Part shown: positions 41,692-50,807 of the stretch, piece after piece | Position numbering within the stretch: the stretch's first letter is position 1 | Layout: each line of letters opens with the position of its first letter | Assembly: GCF_047730165.1 (NCBI RefSeq) | Contig: NZ_CP159834.1 | Span: forward strand, 2,666,001 to 2,730,000 | Source of the DNA: Patiriisocius sp047730165 | GTDB taxonomy: Bacteria; Bacteroidota; Bacteroidia; Flavobacteriales; Flavobacteriaceae | Reading direction: 5' to 3' | DNA: 64,000 nt | Translations under genes and position numbers: made by a program | The notes under the pieces: model-generated | Databases searched by the model: none | Told to the model about the DNA's origin: nothing | What the model saw: only the letters and a program-made list of their open reading frames with translations

Positions 41692-42495
41692 CTAATACCT
41701 CCACTCTCGTTCTTTATTAAGCGCTTCTTCCTTTGCTATTTCTACTTCGGGAATTACCTTTAAAAAAGAAGGATGTTGCTCAATAGCATATTCGATTTTC
41801 TCAACAATACTATCTATAGACTCATTTTCATAGTCTATCTCAAGCGGTTGCTTTACTTCAAATGTTTGTAGAATACCTCGTTTTTTTATTCGTAATCCTT
41901 TACGATCAAAAGACCGTCTAAAGCCATCAATAACAATAGGAACTACAATAGGTTTATTCCTTTTTATAATATGTGCTGTTCCTTTTCTTATAGGCTTCCA
42001 AGGTCTCGTGGTTCCCTGCGGAAATGTAATCACCCAACCATCGTTAAGTGCCGTGGTAATACTGCTTATATCACTCATCTTAACCTGCCTATTTACTTCT
42101 TCGCCTTTCGCTCTCCAGGTACGTTCTATACTCACAGAACCTGCATAAGCTAAAATTTTAGGAAGCAATCCAGATTGCATGGTTTCTTTTGCTGCTACGA
42201 AATACAAGTTTAATTTAGGGTTCCAGAGATACCCTATGTTTTTGATATTATCATCACGACCGCTAAGACTCGCATTAAACACGTGAAACATAGAAACCAC
42301 ATCTGCAAAATAAGTCTGGTGATTAGACACAAACAGTACATTAGTATCAGGGAGTGCTCTTAGAATCTCACTACCTTCAATCTCTAGTTTATTAAACCCT
42401 TTAAAACGTCTGTGCGATAGTGCACCGAGAATACGGATTAACCACAATTTTAAAAAGAGAATATGACCAAATGGATTTTTCTTAAAAAGCCCCAT
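41692..42495 (-). CDS. plsC: 1-acyl-sn-glycerol-3-phosphate acyltransferase family protein
   Basis: The 267-residue protein carries the PlsC motifs NHQTYFADV (block I, NHxxxxD) at about residue 58 and FPQGTTRP (block III, FPxGT) at about 150, between which a VAAKETMQSGLLPKILAYAG acceptor-binding segment lies. The family acylates lysophosphatidic acid at the inner leaflet. Gln in place of Glu in block III is a common variant in flavobacterial members, whose exact substrate is unverified. It follows the Nudix gene by 65 bases in the same direction. Confidence 0.85.
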   Translation of the reverse strand: MGLFKKNPFGHILFLKLWLIRILGALSHRRFKGFNKLEIEGSEILRALPDTNVLFVSNHQTYFADVVSMFHVFNASLSGRDDNIKNIGYLWNPKLNLYFVAAKETMQSGLLPKILAYAGSVSIERTWRAKGEEVNRQVKMSDISSITTALNDGWVITFPQGTTRPWKPIRKGTAHIIKRNKPIVVPIVIDGFRRSFDRKGLRIKKRGILQTFEVKQPLEIDYENESIDSIVEKIEYAIEQHPSFLKVIPEVEIAKEEALNKEREWRY

Positions 42496-42560
42496 ATATT
42501 ATTAGTTTTCTAAAGCACAGAAAATAATAGTGCTCGGACAAATATACGTAAAATAGGCCT

Positions 42561-43202
42561 TTAGAGTAGCTGTCTGAGCATTTCTCGTACTTCACTCAGC
42601 ATCATAGCTGTAGCGCCCCAGACCACGTGACCATTGATAAAATAGGCTGGCACAGCGATAGCCTTTGCATACGAGGTAGTGAGTGTTTTTGATATTATTA
42701 CGGCATCATCCATAAAGTGATCAAGGTCTACTTCTATAAGCGCTTCTACTTCATCCTCTTGTGCCACAAACAAAGGTGTTTCTTTTGTTACTGCAAAATA
42801 GGGTTGCACAAAAAAGTTGCTAGGTGGGATGTAAATTTCTGTGAGCTCTTTAAGTACAGAAACACTGTCACGAGAAACACCGACTTCTTCTTCCGTTTCG
42901 CGGAGTGCTGTATCTTGATAGGTAGTATCCCCTTCTTCATATTTACCGCCTGGGAATCCTACTTGGTTAGAATGCACCCCTTTATACGTTTTTCTTAATA
43001 TTAAAATGAGCTGCGTCTTTCCAGTTTCCGAAGGATAAAAAAGAACTAATACCGCAGCTTTTTTTGCAGTATTCTTATCTCTCGCGATTGTTTTTAATTC
43101 AAGCAGGCGTTCTATGGGTGCCATTTTAAGGTGGAAGTCTTCACCGGGAAGTTCCATTTTTGTTACTTTTAACGCTTTATTTAAAAATTCTGTAAACTCC
43201 AT
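42561..43202 (-). CDS. Nudix hydrolase, CoA pyrophosphatase-like
   Basis: The 213-residue protein contains a complete Nudix box, GGKYEEGDTTYQDTALRETEEEVGV, in which the Gx5Ex7REUxEExGU residues are all present, at about 83-107. The preceding VLVLFYPSETGKTQLILILR and the GVHSNQVGFPGG segment fit the CoA pyrophosphatase (NudL/YeaB) group. It probably cleaves CoA or related nucleotide-linked molecules. Its start codon overlaps that of the divergent cyclophilin gene by two bases. Confidence 0.88.
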   Translation of the reverse strand: MEFTEFLNKALKVTKMELPGEDFHLKMAPIERLLELKTIARDKNTAKKAAVLVLFYPSETGKTQLILILRKTYKGVHSNQVGFPGGKYEEGDTTYQDTALRETEEEVGVSRDSVSVLKELTEIYIPPSNFFVQPYFAVTKETPLFVAQEDEVEALIEVDLDHFMDDAVIISKTLTTSYAKAIAVPAYFINGHVVWGATAMMLSEVREMLRQLL

Positions 43203-43902
43203 GATGCCTAATAACTATATATTGATTTTCAGCTTTTGTTTTTTTCTGTCTTGTGAAGATACTAAAAAGAGCGAGCAAGTTTCTACAGAAACTGTGACAA
43301 AAATCATCGTGAAAGACACCTTACAAAAGAAAACAGAAACCAAGCCCACTATTACAAAAATTACTAATGAAAACGCAATAGCCTTTCTAAAAGACTACGG
43401 CAATAAGAACCCAGAAACCAAGGTGAAGATCAGCACCAGACTGGGAGCTATTTATGTCCAACTATACACAGATACTCCCTTGCACAGAGCAAACTTTATT
43501 TACCTCGTGAAACAAGATTATTTTAGCGAAACTTTTTTTCATCGCGTTGTACCTAATTTTATCATACAAGGTGGAAACAGTGATCTCCCTGCTACTAACA
43601 GAAAAAGGTATATCCTAGGTGCTGACTATCTACTGCCGGCAGAAATAAAACATCCTCACGTATATGGCACCCTTTCTGGTGCAAAAGAGTACAGAGAGAA
43701 TCCAGATAAAAAATCACACCCTTATGAGTTCTTCATCTTTTTAGGAAAGCCCGTATCTAAGCGACACCTAGATGGAAGTTACACCGTCTTCGGGAAAGTT
43801 ACAAAAGGTATGGATATCGTAGAAAAAATTGCCAACCTAGCAGCTGATACTGGCGATTGGCCTTTGCAGAATGTCTATATTTCTGCGGAAATAATAAAAT
43901 AA
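43201..43902 (+). CDS. Cyclophilin-type peptidyl-prolyl isomerase, lipoprotein
   Basis: The protein (233 residues from ATG 43201) has a short lipoprotein signal (ILIFSFCFFLSC, Cys 17) and a cyclophilin domain from about residue 75: ISTRLGAIYVQLYTDTPLHR, FFHRVVPNFIIQGG, GTLSGAKE, HPYEFFIFLGKP, and YTVFGKVTKGMDIVEKIA. It should catalyse proline isomerisation in the periplasm or at the outer membrane. The long upstream frame to 43114 is rejected since it runs through the Nudix gene and hides the signal peptide. An ATG at 43204 is also possible. Start codons of this gene and the Nudix gene overlap on opposite strands. Confidence 0.87.
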   Translation: MMPNNYILIFSFCFFLSCEDTKKSEQVSTETVTKIIVKDTLQKKTETKPTITKITNENAIAFLKDYGNKNPETKVKISTRLGAIYVQLYTDTPLHRANFIYLVKQDYFSETFFHRVVPNFIIQGGNSDLPATNRKRYILGADYLLPAEIKHPHVYGTLSGAKEYRENPDKKSHPYEFFIFLGKPVSKRHLDGSYTVFGKVTKGMDIVEKIANLAADTGDWPLQNVYISAEIIK

Positions 43903-43943
43903 AAAACATTCGCGCTGACGGGCCCTGCATAATGAGAAACAAA

Positions 43944-43971
43944 AAAAGCCCTGATTCACATTAGGGCTTTT
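43944..43971 (+). terminator. Terminator after the cyclophilin gene
   Basis: AAAAGCCCT and AGGGCTTTT form a 9-bp stem around a 10-base loop, 41 bases after the stop, followed by CTT. It lies between convergent genes and may serve pepD as well. Confidence 0.8.
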
Positions 43972-44114
43972 CTTATAATCAAATCTAACTTCTAGCTATC
44001 AAGCGAAGGAATACATAATTTTTGTCCAGGGTAAATTGATAAAATTAATATGACACTAAATTATAAATAAGTAGCAGCAGGTTTCTAGTTTACAGTTATA
44101 AAATTTTATTAAGA

Positions 44115-45578
44115 TTATGCAGCCTTCTGAGGAATGTTCTTTAAAATCGCTAACACAAACTTCCAATATTTTTGAGCTGACGAGATACTCGCGCGCTCAT
44201 CTGGTGAGTGTGCTCCCTTAATAGTAGGACCAAAAGAAATCATATCCATCTCAGGATAATTCTGCCCTAAGATTCCACATTCTAATCCTGCGTGACAGGC
44301 TGCAACAATTGGTTTTTCGTTATTTATCTTTGTGTATAATTCTTCTAGTACTTTTAAGATAGGACTATCCATATTTGGCGCCCATCCTGGGTACTCTCCA
44401 TCAAAGGTTACATCACAACCTCCCAATTTAAAAGCCGCTCCTAGCGTATTTGCCAAGTCATCTTTAGAAGATTCTACAGAAGATCTTGTAAGACAAGCGA
44501 TAGTCATGTGACCATTTGCAACCGTTATTTTTGCAATATTATTTGACGTTTCTACAAGGTCTTCAATGGCAGGGCTCATTCTAAAAACACCATTAGGCGC
44601 TGCATAAACCATTTGGATTAAAGCTGTTTGCGCTTCCTTTTCCATCACTTTATTTGAAGCGGTCATAGTTTTTTCTATCACGATTTCAAGACTTGGTTCT
44701 AGTGATCTGTATTCTTCTTTTATAAGCGCCTCTACACGTTTTACTTCCTTAGTGAAAGTGTTTTTATTTTTATCGATTACAACTACGTGACAAATACTTT
44801 CCCTTGGTATCGCGTTGCGGAGACTTCCCCCTTTTAAGGCAGCGATATGAATAACATCACTACAAGCGTGTAGCACCCTATTCATCATCTTATTTGCATT
44901 ACCAAGTCCTTTAATGATATCCATCCCACTATGTCCACCTTGCAAGCCTTTTACTGTAATCGTGTATGCTTTCGCGTTTGCTGGTGCTGCAACTTCTTCA
45001 TAAGATCTGTTTGCAGTCACATCTACACCTCCGGCACAGCCCACCCCTATTTCGTCATCTTCTTCCGTATCAAGGTTTAGTAGGATATCTCCCGTAAGCA
45101 TGCCTCCTTTTAAGCCCATTGCGCCTGTCATTCCTGTCTCTTCATCAATGGTAAATAAAGCTTCAATTGCAGGATGCTCAATGGTTTTACTTTCTAGAAC
45201 CGCCATAATCGTGGCAACACCTAGCCCGTTATCTGCACCTAGTGTGGTTCCTTTAGCACGCACCCAATCTCCATCTACGTGCATCTCGATGCCATGCGTA
45301 TCAAAGTTAAAATCAGTATCATTATTTTTCTGATGCACCATATCAAGGTGCGATTGCATCACTACTTTCTTTCGGGTTTCAAGCCCTTTTGTAGCGGGTT
45401 TGCAAATAATCACGTTTCCTACTTCATCCTTAATAGTCTTTAAACCCAGCCTATTTCCGAAGTCCATCATAAACTGTATCACACGTTCTTCCTTCTTAGA
45501 GGGGCGTGGCACTGCATTTAGGTCTGCAAATTTATTCCAGAGTTCTTTGGGTTCAAGGGTACGTATGGCTTCGTTCAT
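44115..45578 (-). CDS. pepD: Aminoacyl-histidine dipeptidase (PepD), M20 family
   Basis: The 487-residue metallopeptidase has the M20C ligands MQSHLDMVHQ, TLGADNGLGVA and DEETGMTGAMGLKGG, a lid domain (about 205-380), and the C-terminal ACHAGLECGILGQ and SFGPTIKGAHSPDERASI segments of PepD. It hydrolyses Xaa-His dipeptides in the cytoplasm. The length is that expected for PepD (about 485). No operon partner is close; the divergent DUF3810 gene starts 115 bases upstream. Confidence 0.95.
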   Translation of the reverse strand: MNEAIRTLEPKELWNKFADLNAVPRPSKKEERVIQFMMDFGNRLGLKTIKDEVGNVIICKPATKGLETRKKVVMQSHLDMVHQKNNDTDFNFDTHGIEMHVDGDWVRAKGTTLGADNGLGVATIMAVLESKTIEHPAIEALFTIDEETGMTGAMGLKGGMLTGDILLNLDTEEDDEIGVGCAGGVDVTANRSYEEVAAPANAKAYTITVKGLQGGHSGMDIIKGLGNANKMMNRVLHACSDVIHIAALKGGSLRNAIPRESICHVVVIDKNKNTFTKEVKRVEALIKEEYRSLEPSLEIVIEKTMTASNKVMEKEAQTALIQMVYAAPNGVFRMSPAIEDLVETSNNIAKITVANGHMTIACLTRSSVESSKDDLANTLGAAFKLGGCDVTFDGEYPGWAPNMDSPILKVLEELYTKINNEKPIVAACHAGLECGILGQNYPEMDMISFGPTIKGAHSPDERASISSAQKYWKFVLAILKNIPQKAA

Positions 45579-45693
45579 TTTCTTGTTTTTATTTTAGGGT
45601 GCTAAGTTACGTACTTTTAGTATTTTTATGCATAAGAATCAGAACTCCTTAACACTATAATTTTCATCACTATTTTTACTTCGGAAATGTTCT

Positions 45694-46761
45694 ATGCATA
45701 AAAAAATCGCTCTCATTTTAACATTGCTACTACCAGTACAATATGGAATTCTGCGCCTTCTCTTGCATTTTCCCGAAACCGTAGAAACCTATTATAGCTT
45801 GGGCCTCTATCCTATTATTTCTAAAGTATCTAGATTCCTCTTTGGGTGGGTTCCCTTTTCTGTGGGCGATCTTTTTTATGCGCTCATCACAATCTATGCA
45901 CTGCGCTGGCTGTATAAAAATGTGCGGCGTTTAAGAAGAACACCGCTGCGCTTTTTCTTAGATATCACCGCAACGGTGAGTATGATCTATTTTATGTTTC
46001 ATATATTATGGGGGCTTAATTATTACAGAATGCCGCTGCACAACTCCATTGGCATTGAGAATGAATACACGACAGAAGAACTCATCACGATGACCGAACG
46101 CTTTATCAAAAAAGCAAATAAGATGCACAGGCAATTAGGCTATGCAGACTCAGTTAAAATAATGCTGCCTTACACACAAGAAGAAATTTTTGACCGTACA
46201 AAAAACGGCTATGATAACATAAAAGAAGAGTTCCCGATGCTCACCTACGCTCCCGTAAGCCTTAAAAAAAGCGGGTGGAGTCTGGGACTTACCATAATGG
46301 GTTATAGTGGTTATCTTAATCCTTTTTCTAATGAAGCGCAGGTGAACAACCTGATTAAGACCTATAAGTTTCCTGTAGTGAGCAGCCACGAGGTGGCCCA
46401 CCAGATAGGCTATGCAGCAGAAAATGAAGCCAACTTTATCGCCACGCTCACCACCGTAAATAACGACGATACGTATATTCAATATTCGGGTTACATATTT
46501 ACACTGCGCTATCTTGTTAACGAAGTAGCAAGACGTGATATTAATACCTACCGCGAGTTAATATGCACTATCAACCCAGGAATTCTTAGCAGTTATAAAG
46601 AGATGCGCGATTTCTGGGACAGCTATGCAAACCCTGTAGAAGACTTTTCTAAGTATTTTTATAATGGGTATCTGGAAGCAAATAACGTAAGTGGTGGTAT
46701 TAAAAGCTATAGTTATATGGTTGCCTTGGTGGTTAATTATTTTCAAGGAAAAGTCTTGTGA
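45694..46761 (+). CDS. DUF3810 membrane protein with HExxH motif
   Basis: The 355-residue protein has three N-terminal hydrophobic segments (about 5-24, 45-64 and 90-112) and then a soluble domain with the zinc-peptidase-like motif SHEVAHQIGYAAENEANF at about residue 230; the HExxH plus a downstream Glu in AENEANF is the gluzincin arrangement. The order matches DUF3810. It is probably a membrane-anchored metalloprotease, but no substrate is known. The gene is divergent from pepD. Confidence 0.82.
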   Translation: MHKKIALILTLLLPVQYGILRLLLHFPETVETYYSLGLYPIISKVSRFLFGWVPFSVGDLFYALITIYALRWLYKNVRRLRRTPLRFFLDITATVSMIYFMFHILWGLNYYRMPLHNSIGIENEYTTEELITMTERFIKKANKMHRQLGYADSVKIMLPYTQEEIFDRTKNGYDNIKEEFPMLTYAPVSLKKSGWSLGLTIMGYSGYLNPFSNEAQVNNLIKTYKFPVVSSHEVAHQIGYAAENEANFIATLTTVNNDDTYIQYSGYIFTLRYLVNEVARRDINTYRELICTINPGILSSYKEMRDFWDSYANPVEDFSKYFYNGYLEANNVSGGIKSYSYMVALVVNYFQGKVL

Positions 46762-46883
46762 TACTTTATTATTTGATTTATCTTATACGCACATCGCATA
46801 CTTAAATGAATTGATGACGGGTTCTAGTATTTGAATTTAAAGCATAAATTACATTTCACTAATTTTAATACAAAAAAAACAGG

Positions 46884-47675
46884 ATGAATAGAATACAATA
46901 CATAGAAAATGAGATTTCCGAATTAAGAAATCAATTACAGAATCATAAGCTTTATGAAAATTTAAATAATTTAGATGATATAAAAACATTCATGGAAAAT
47001 CACGTATTTGCCGTTTGGGATTTTATGTCACTTTTAAAAAATCTTCAAAAAAACCTTACTACAGTTGAAACACCTTGGACTCCGCCTAAAAACCCTGTAC
47101 TTTCACGATTTATAAATGAAATTGTTCACGGTGAAGAAAGCGACATTAATGAGTTAGGAGAACCTAAAAGTCATTTTGAAATGTATCTAGATGCAATGTT
47201 GCAGATGGGTGCTAATACTGACGAAATCAACAAATTTATAAAACTTATAGAATCAGGGAATTCAGTCAAGTATTCATTAAACGAAATTAATATCGACAAA
47301 AGAGTAGCTGATTTTGTGAAGTTTTCATTTTCAATTATCGAAACAAACAAACCACATCTTGTTGCCTCTGCCTTTACCTTTGGAAGAGAAGATGTCATCC
47401 CAGACATGTTTAACGAAATTCTCAAAAGTTCTGATTCTGAAAACAAGTTTTACAATAAACTTACCTACTATCTAGAACGTCATATAGAACTTGATGGAGA
47501 TGAACACGGTCCTCTTTCTCTTAAAATGATTTCTGAGCTATGCAAAGATGATGACAAAAAGTGGGCTGAGACATTATCTGTTGCCAAGCAATCGCTGGAG
47601 AAAAGAATTGGGCTTTGGAATGTAATTACCGAATTAATTCAAAAAGAAAAATCCGTAAATAACACGTATATATAG
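46884..47675 (+). CDS. DUF3050 family protein
   Basis: The 263-residue soluble, mostly helical protein reads NHKLYENLNNLDDIKTFMENHVFAVWDFMSLLKNLQ near the start, TPWTPPKNPVLSRFINEIVHGEESD, and EDVIPDMFNEIL, as in DUF3050 proteins. HVFAVWDFMSLLK resembles the heme-oxygenase-like fold with a conserved histidine at the proposed metal or cofactor pocket. A function is not established. It is monocistronic as far as can be seen. Codon use looks similar to neighbours. Confidence 0.82.
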   Translation: MNRIQYIENEISELRNQLQNHKLYENLNNLDDIKTFMENHVFAVWDFMSLLKNLQKNLTTVETPWTPPKNPVLSRFINEIVHGEESDINELGEPKSHFEMYLDAMLQMGANTDEINKFIKLIESGNSVKYSLNEINIDKRVADFVKFSFSIIETNKPHLVASAFTFGREDVIPDMFNEILKSSDSENKFYNKLTYYLERHIELDGDEHGPLSLKMISELCKDDDKKWAETLSVAKQSLEKRIGLWNVITELIQKEKSVNNTYI

Positions 47676-47845
47676 TTAATAAAATAGATCCTTTTTACTG
47701 CATAACAGATATACTATCAGGTGGTTATAGAAAATAAAAAACGCACCACGCTGCATTATTTTCGCCTGACTTTAACTTTGAATGTATCTACAAGAAGATT
47801 CATTTATACTAACCAATTAATTACCCGCAATCGCGGTAACTATTT

Positions 47846-50803
47846 ATGAGAAAAATACTCACTCTTTCCTTTTTGGTGTATAGCTCCTTGCTTTTTGGGC
47901 AAGACTACTTTCCAGAGAATGGTGGCTTAAAGCAAGCAGAAACGCAATACATTGCCTTGACTAATGCAACGATTTACGTAACACCCGTACAAAAACTCAA
48001 TAACGCCACCATCCTTTTTAAAAATGGTAAGGTGGTCAATGTGGGCACCAACGTTTCCATTCCACAAAACACTGTGGTTGAGAATGTCGCTGGCAAGTTT
48101 ATCTATCCTTCCTTTATAGATATGTACACGACCTTTGGTATCGAAAAACCAAAACGTTCAAGCGGCGGCGGTCGTTCTCCGCAATATCAAGCCTCTCGAG
48201 AAGGGTTCTACTGGAACGATCATATCATGCCAGAGCAAAGAGCGATGGAATCTTTTAAGTATAGTAGCAAATCTGCAAAAGAAATGCGCAAGGAAGGCTT
48301 TGGTGTTGTCAACACACATATGCCAAATGGTATTGCAAGAGGGACTTCTGTAATTGTTGCCCTTAATGATGGAGATGGCGACGCACACCGTATAATTGAA
48401 GATGATGCCGCACAACTATTTTCGTTTTCTAAGAGTGTTACTTCTAGACAGTCCTATCCTACTTCATTAATGGGTGCTATGGCATTATTACGCCAGTTTA
48501 ACCACGATGCTATTTGGTACGCTAACGGAAACAGCGCTACCACAGACAGATCTATAGCATCTTTTAATGCAAACAAAAATCTACCCATCATTTTTGAAGC
48601 TGGTAGCAAAAGCAATGATTTACGAGCAGATAAAATAGGAGATGCCTTTAACAAACAATATATCATTGTTGCTGGCGGTGATGAATATGAAACCATCAAC
48701 GATATAAAAGCCACACAAGCAGCCTTTATCTTACCTCTTAATTTTCCAGAAGCATTTGATGTAAGTAACGCGTACTTGGCAAAATACATTTCGCTAGAAG
48801 ATATGCGCGAGTGGAACCAAGCACCTACAAACCCAAAAGTGATGAGCGACAATGGAGTTCATTTTGCACTCACAACGCACAATCTTGATAAAATAGCTCA
48901 ATTCTCAAAAATGCTCGGTAAGGCCTTTGCTTATGGATATGACAAAACTAAAGCACTGGAGGCATTAACTACAGTTCCTGCAAGTTTATTAGGGAAAGCA
49001 GATCTTATTGGCTCTTTACAAAATGGTCGCTACGCAAACTTTTTAGTGACTTCAGGCCCTTTGTTTGAGGACGGCACCGTGATTCATGAAAACTGGGTGC
49101 AAGGACGAAAAAATGTAATAAATGACAAGAGTCAAAAAGACATTCGCGGGGAGTATACCTTTACAGCGGCAGGGAAAACCTACGATTTAAACATCAGTGG
49201 GGATGCTTCAAAACCTAAGACAGAGCTGAAAATTGATTCTGTTTCTTATCCTTCAAAACTCGAATATTCAGAAAACTGGGTATCACTTTCATTTACAGAT
49301 AAGGCAACCAAAGAAGTATACAGAACGACCGGTATCGTGCCAAGAGACGGTACAAATTTCTCAGGAAGACTCTTATTACCTAACGGAAATGAAAGCACTT
49401 TTACTGCTGTACAAACCAAGAACGTTTCTGAAGACGAGAAGAAAGACAAAGACAGCCCAGAAGCTCCAGAAATTTTACCAATGACCTACCCTAATGTAGG
49501 CTACGGCAATGTGACGCAACCACAACAGCAAGATATGTTGTTTAAAAATGCGACCGTATGGACGGGGGAAAGCGCAGGCATATTAACCGAAACAGATGTT
49601 TTAGTAAAGAATGGAAAGATTACCAAAATAGGTAAAAACCTTGCTCCTGGCGGGGCGATGATTATTGACGCTACGGGCAAACATTTAACTGCTGGAGTTA
49701 TCGATGAACATTCTCATATAGCTGCTTTAGCAATTAATGAAGCAGGACATAACTCCTCTGCAGAAGTAACTATTGAAGATGTGGTGGATCCCGAAGATGT
49801 GGATATCTATCGCAACCTTGCAGGTGGTGTTACGTCTATCCAGATTTTACACGGCTCTGCAAACCCTATAGGAGGTCGTTCTGCGATTATTAAATTAAAA
49901 TGGGGCGAGTCTGCAAATAACATGATTTATGACAACAGCCCTAAGTTTATCAAGTTTGCGCTGGGAGAGAATGTAAAGCAATCCAACTGGGAGAGCTATA
50001 GCCGTTTTCCACAAACACGCATGGGTGTGGAGCAACTTTTTGTCAATTACTTTAACAGAGCTTTAGAATATCAAGCAGCCAAGAAAACTGGCACGTATCG
50101 TTACGATCAAGAGATGGAGGTACTTTCTGAAATATTAAACGGGGAACGCTTTATCAGTTGCCACAGTTATGTGCAAAGCGAAATTAATATGCTTATGAAG
50201 GTTGCAGAACGTTTCGGCTTTAGAATAAACACTTTCACTCACATCTTAGAAGGGTACAAAGTAGCAGACAAGATGCTTGAGCACGGGGTAGGCGGCTCTA
50301 CCTTTAGCGATTGGTGGGCCTATAAATATGAAGTGAACGATGCCATCCCATACAACGCAGCCATCATGGCAAAGCAAGGGATTGTAACTGCAATCAATAG
50401 TGATGATGCAGAAATGTCAAGACGTCTTAATCAAGAAGCTGCAAAAACGGTCAAATATGGCGGAATGAGCGAAGAAGAAGCTTGGAAAATGGTCACGATT
50501 AACCCAGCAAAATTACTCCATATTGACAACCGCGTAGGTAGTATCAAAGAAGGAAAAGATGCAGATCTGGTGTTATGGTCAGACCACCCTTTAAGCGTGT
50601 ACACCAAAGCTGAGAAAACAATTATTGAAGGAAAAACCTACTTTGATTTACAACAAGACTTAGCAAAGCGTGCTACCATTAAGCAAGAGCGCACGAAACT
50701 CATTACAATGATGCTTTCAGAAAAAGACGGGAACGGCGGTGAAAAACGCCTACCGATGAAGAAGGATGAAATGCATTTTGAATGTGAAACCATAAACCAA
50801 TAA
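47846..50803 (+). CDS. Secreted amidohydrolase-family protein, two amidohydrolase modules
   Basis: The 985-residue protein has a signal peptide (LVYSSLLFGQ, about 1-19) and two amidohydrolase-type modules. The first (about 35-430) has the composite sheet start (ALTNATIYVTPVQ) but its would-be metal motif reads PSFIDMYTTFG, lacking HxH. The second (about 555-960) has AGVIDEHSHIAALAI, with HxH present, THILEGYKVADKML, INSDDAEMSRRL and HIDNRVGSIKEGKDADLVLW. Only the second module thus looks catalytic. The protein should be periplasmic or outer-membrane associated. The paired smaller gene follows after 4 bases. Substrate unknown, perhaps cyclic amides or dipeptides. Confidence 0.85.
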   Translation: MRKILTLSFLVYSSLLFGQDYFPENGGLKQAETQYIALTNATIYVTPVQKLNNATILFKNGKVVNVGTNVSIPQNTVVENVAGKFIYPSFIDMYTTFGIEKPKRSSGGGRSPQYQASREGFYWNDHIMPEQRAMESFKYSSKSAKEMRKEGFGVVNTHMPNGIARGTSVIVALNDGDGDAHRIIEDDAAQLFSFSKSVTSRQSYPTSLMGAMALLRQFNHDAIWYANGNSATTDRSIASFNANKNLPIIFEAGSKSNDLRADKIGDAFNKQYIIVAGGDEYETINDIKATQAAFILPLNFPEAFDVSNAYLAKYISLEDMREWNQAPTNPKVMSDNGVHFALTTHNLDKIAQFSKMLGKAFAYGYDKTKALEALTTVPASLLGKADLIGSLQNGRYANFLVTSGPLFEDGTVIHENWVQGRKNVINDKSQKDIRGEYTFTAAGKTYDLNISGDASKPKTELKIDSVSYPSKLEYSENWVSLSFTDKATKEVYRTTGIVPRDGTNFSGRLLLPNGNESTFTAVQTKNVSEDEKKDKDSPEAPEILPMTYPNVGYGNVTQPQQQDMLFKNATVWTGESAGILTETDVLVKNGKITKIGKNLAPGGAMIIDATGKHLTAGVIDEHSHIAALAINEAGHNSSAEVTIEDVVDPEDVDIYRNLAGGVTSIQILHGSANPIGGRSAIIKLKWGESANNMIYDNSPKFIKFALGENVKQSNWESYSRFPQTRMGVEQLFVNYFNRALEYQAAKKTGTYRYDQEMEVLSEILNGERFISCHSYVQSEINMLMKVAERFGFRINTFTHILEGYKVADKMLEHGVGGSTFSDWWAYKYEVNDAIPYNAAIMAKQGIVTAINSDDAEMSRRLNQEAAKTVKYGGMSEEEAWKMVTINPAKLLHIDNRVGSIKEGKDADLVLWSDHPLSVYTKAEKTIIEGKTYFDLQQDLAKRATIKQERTKLITMMLSEKDGNGGEKRLPMKKDEMHFECETINQ

Positions 50804-50807
50804 GAAG

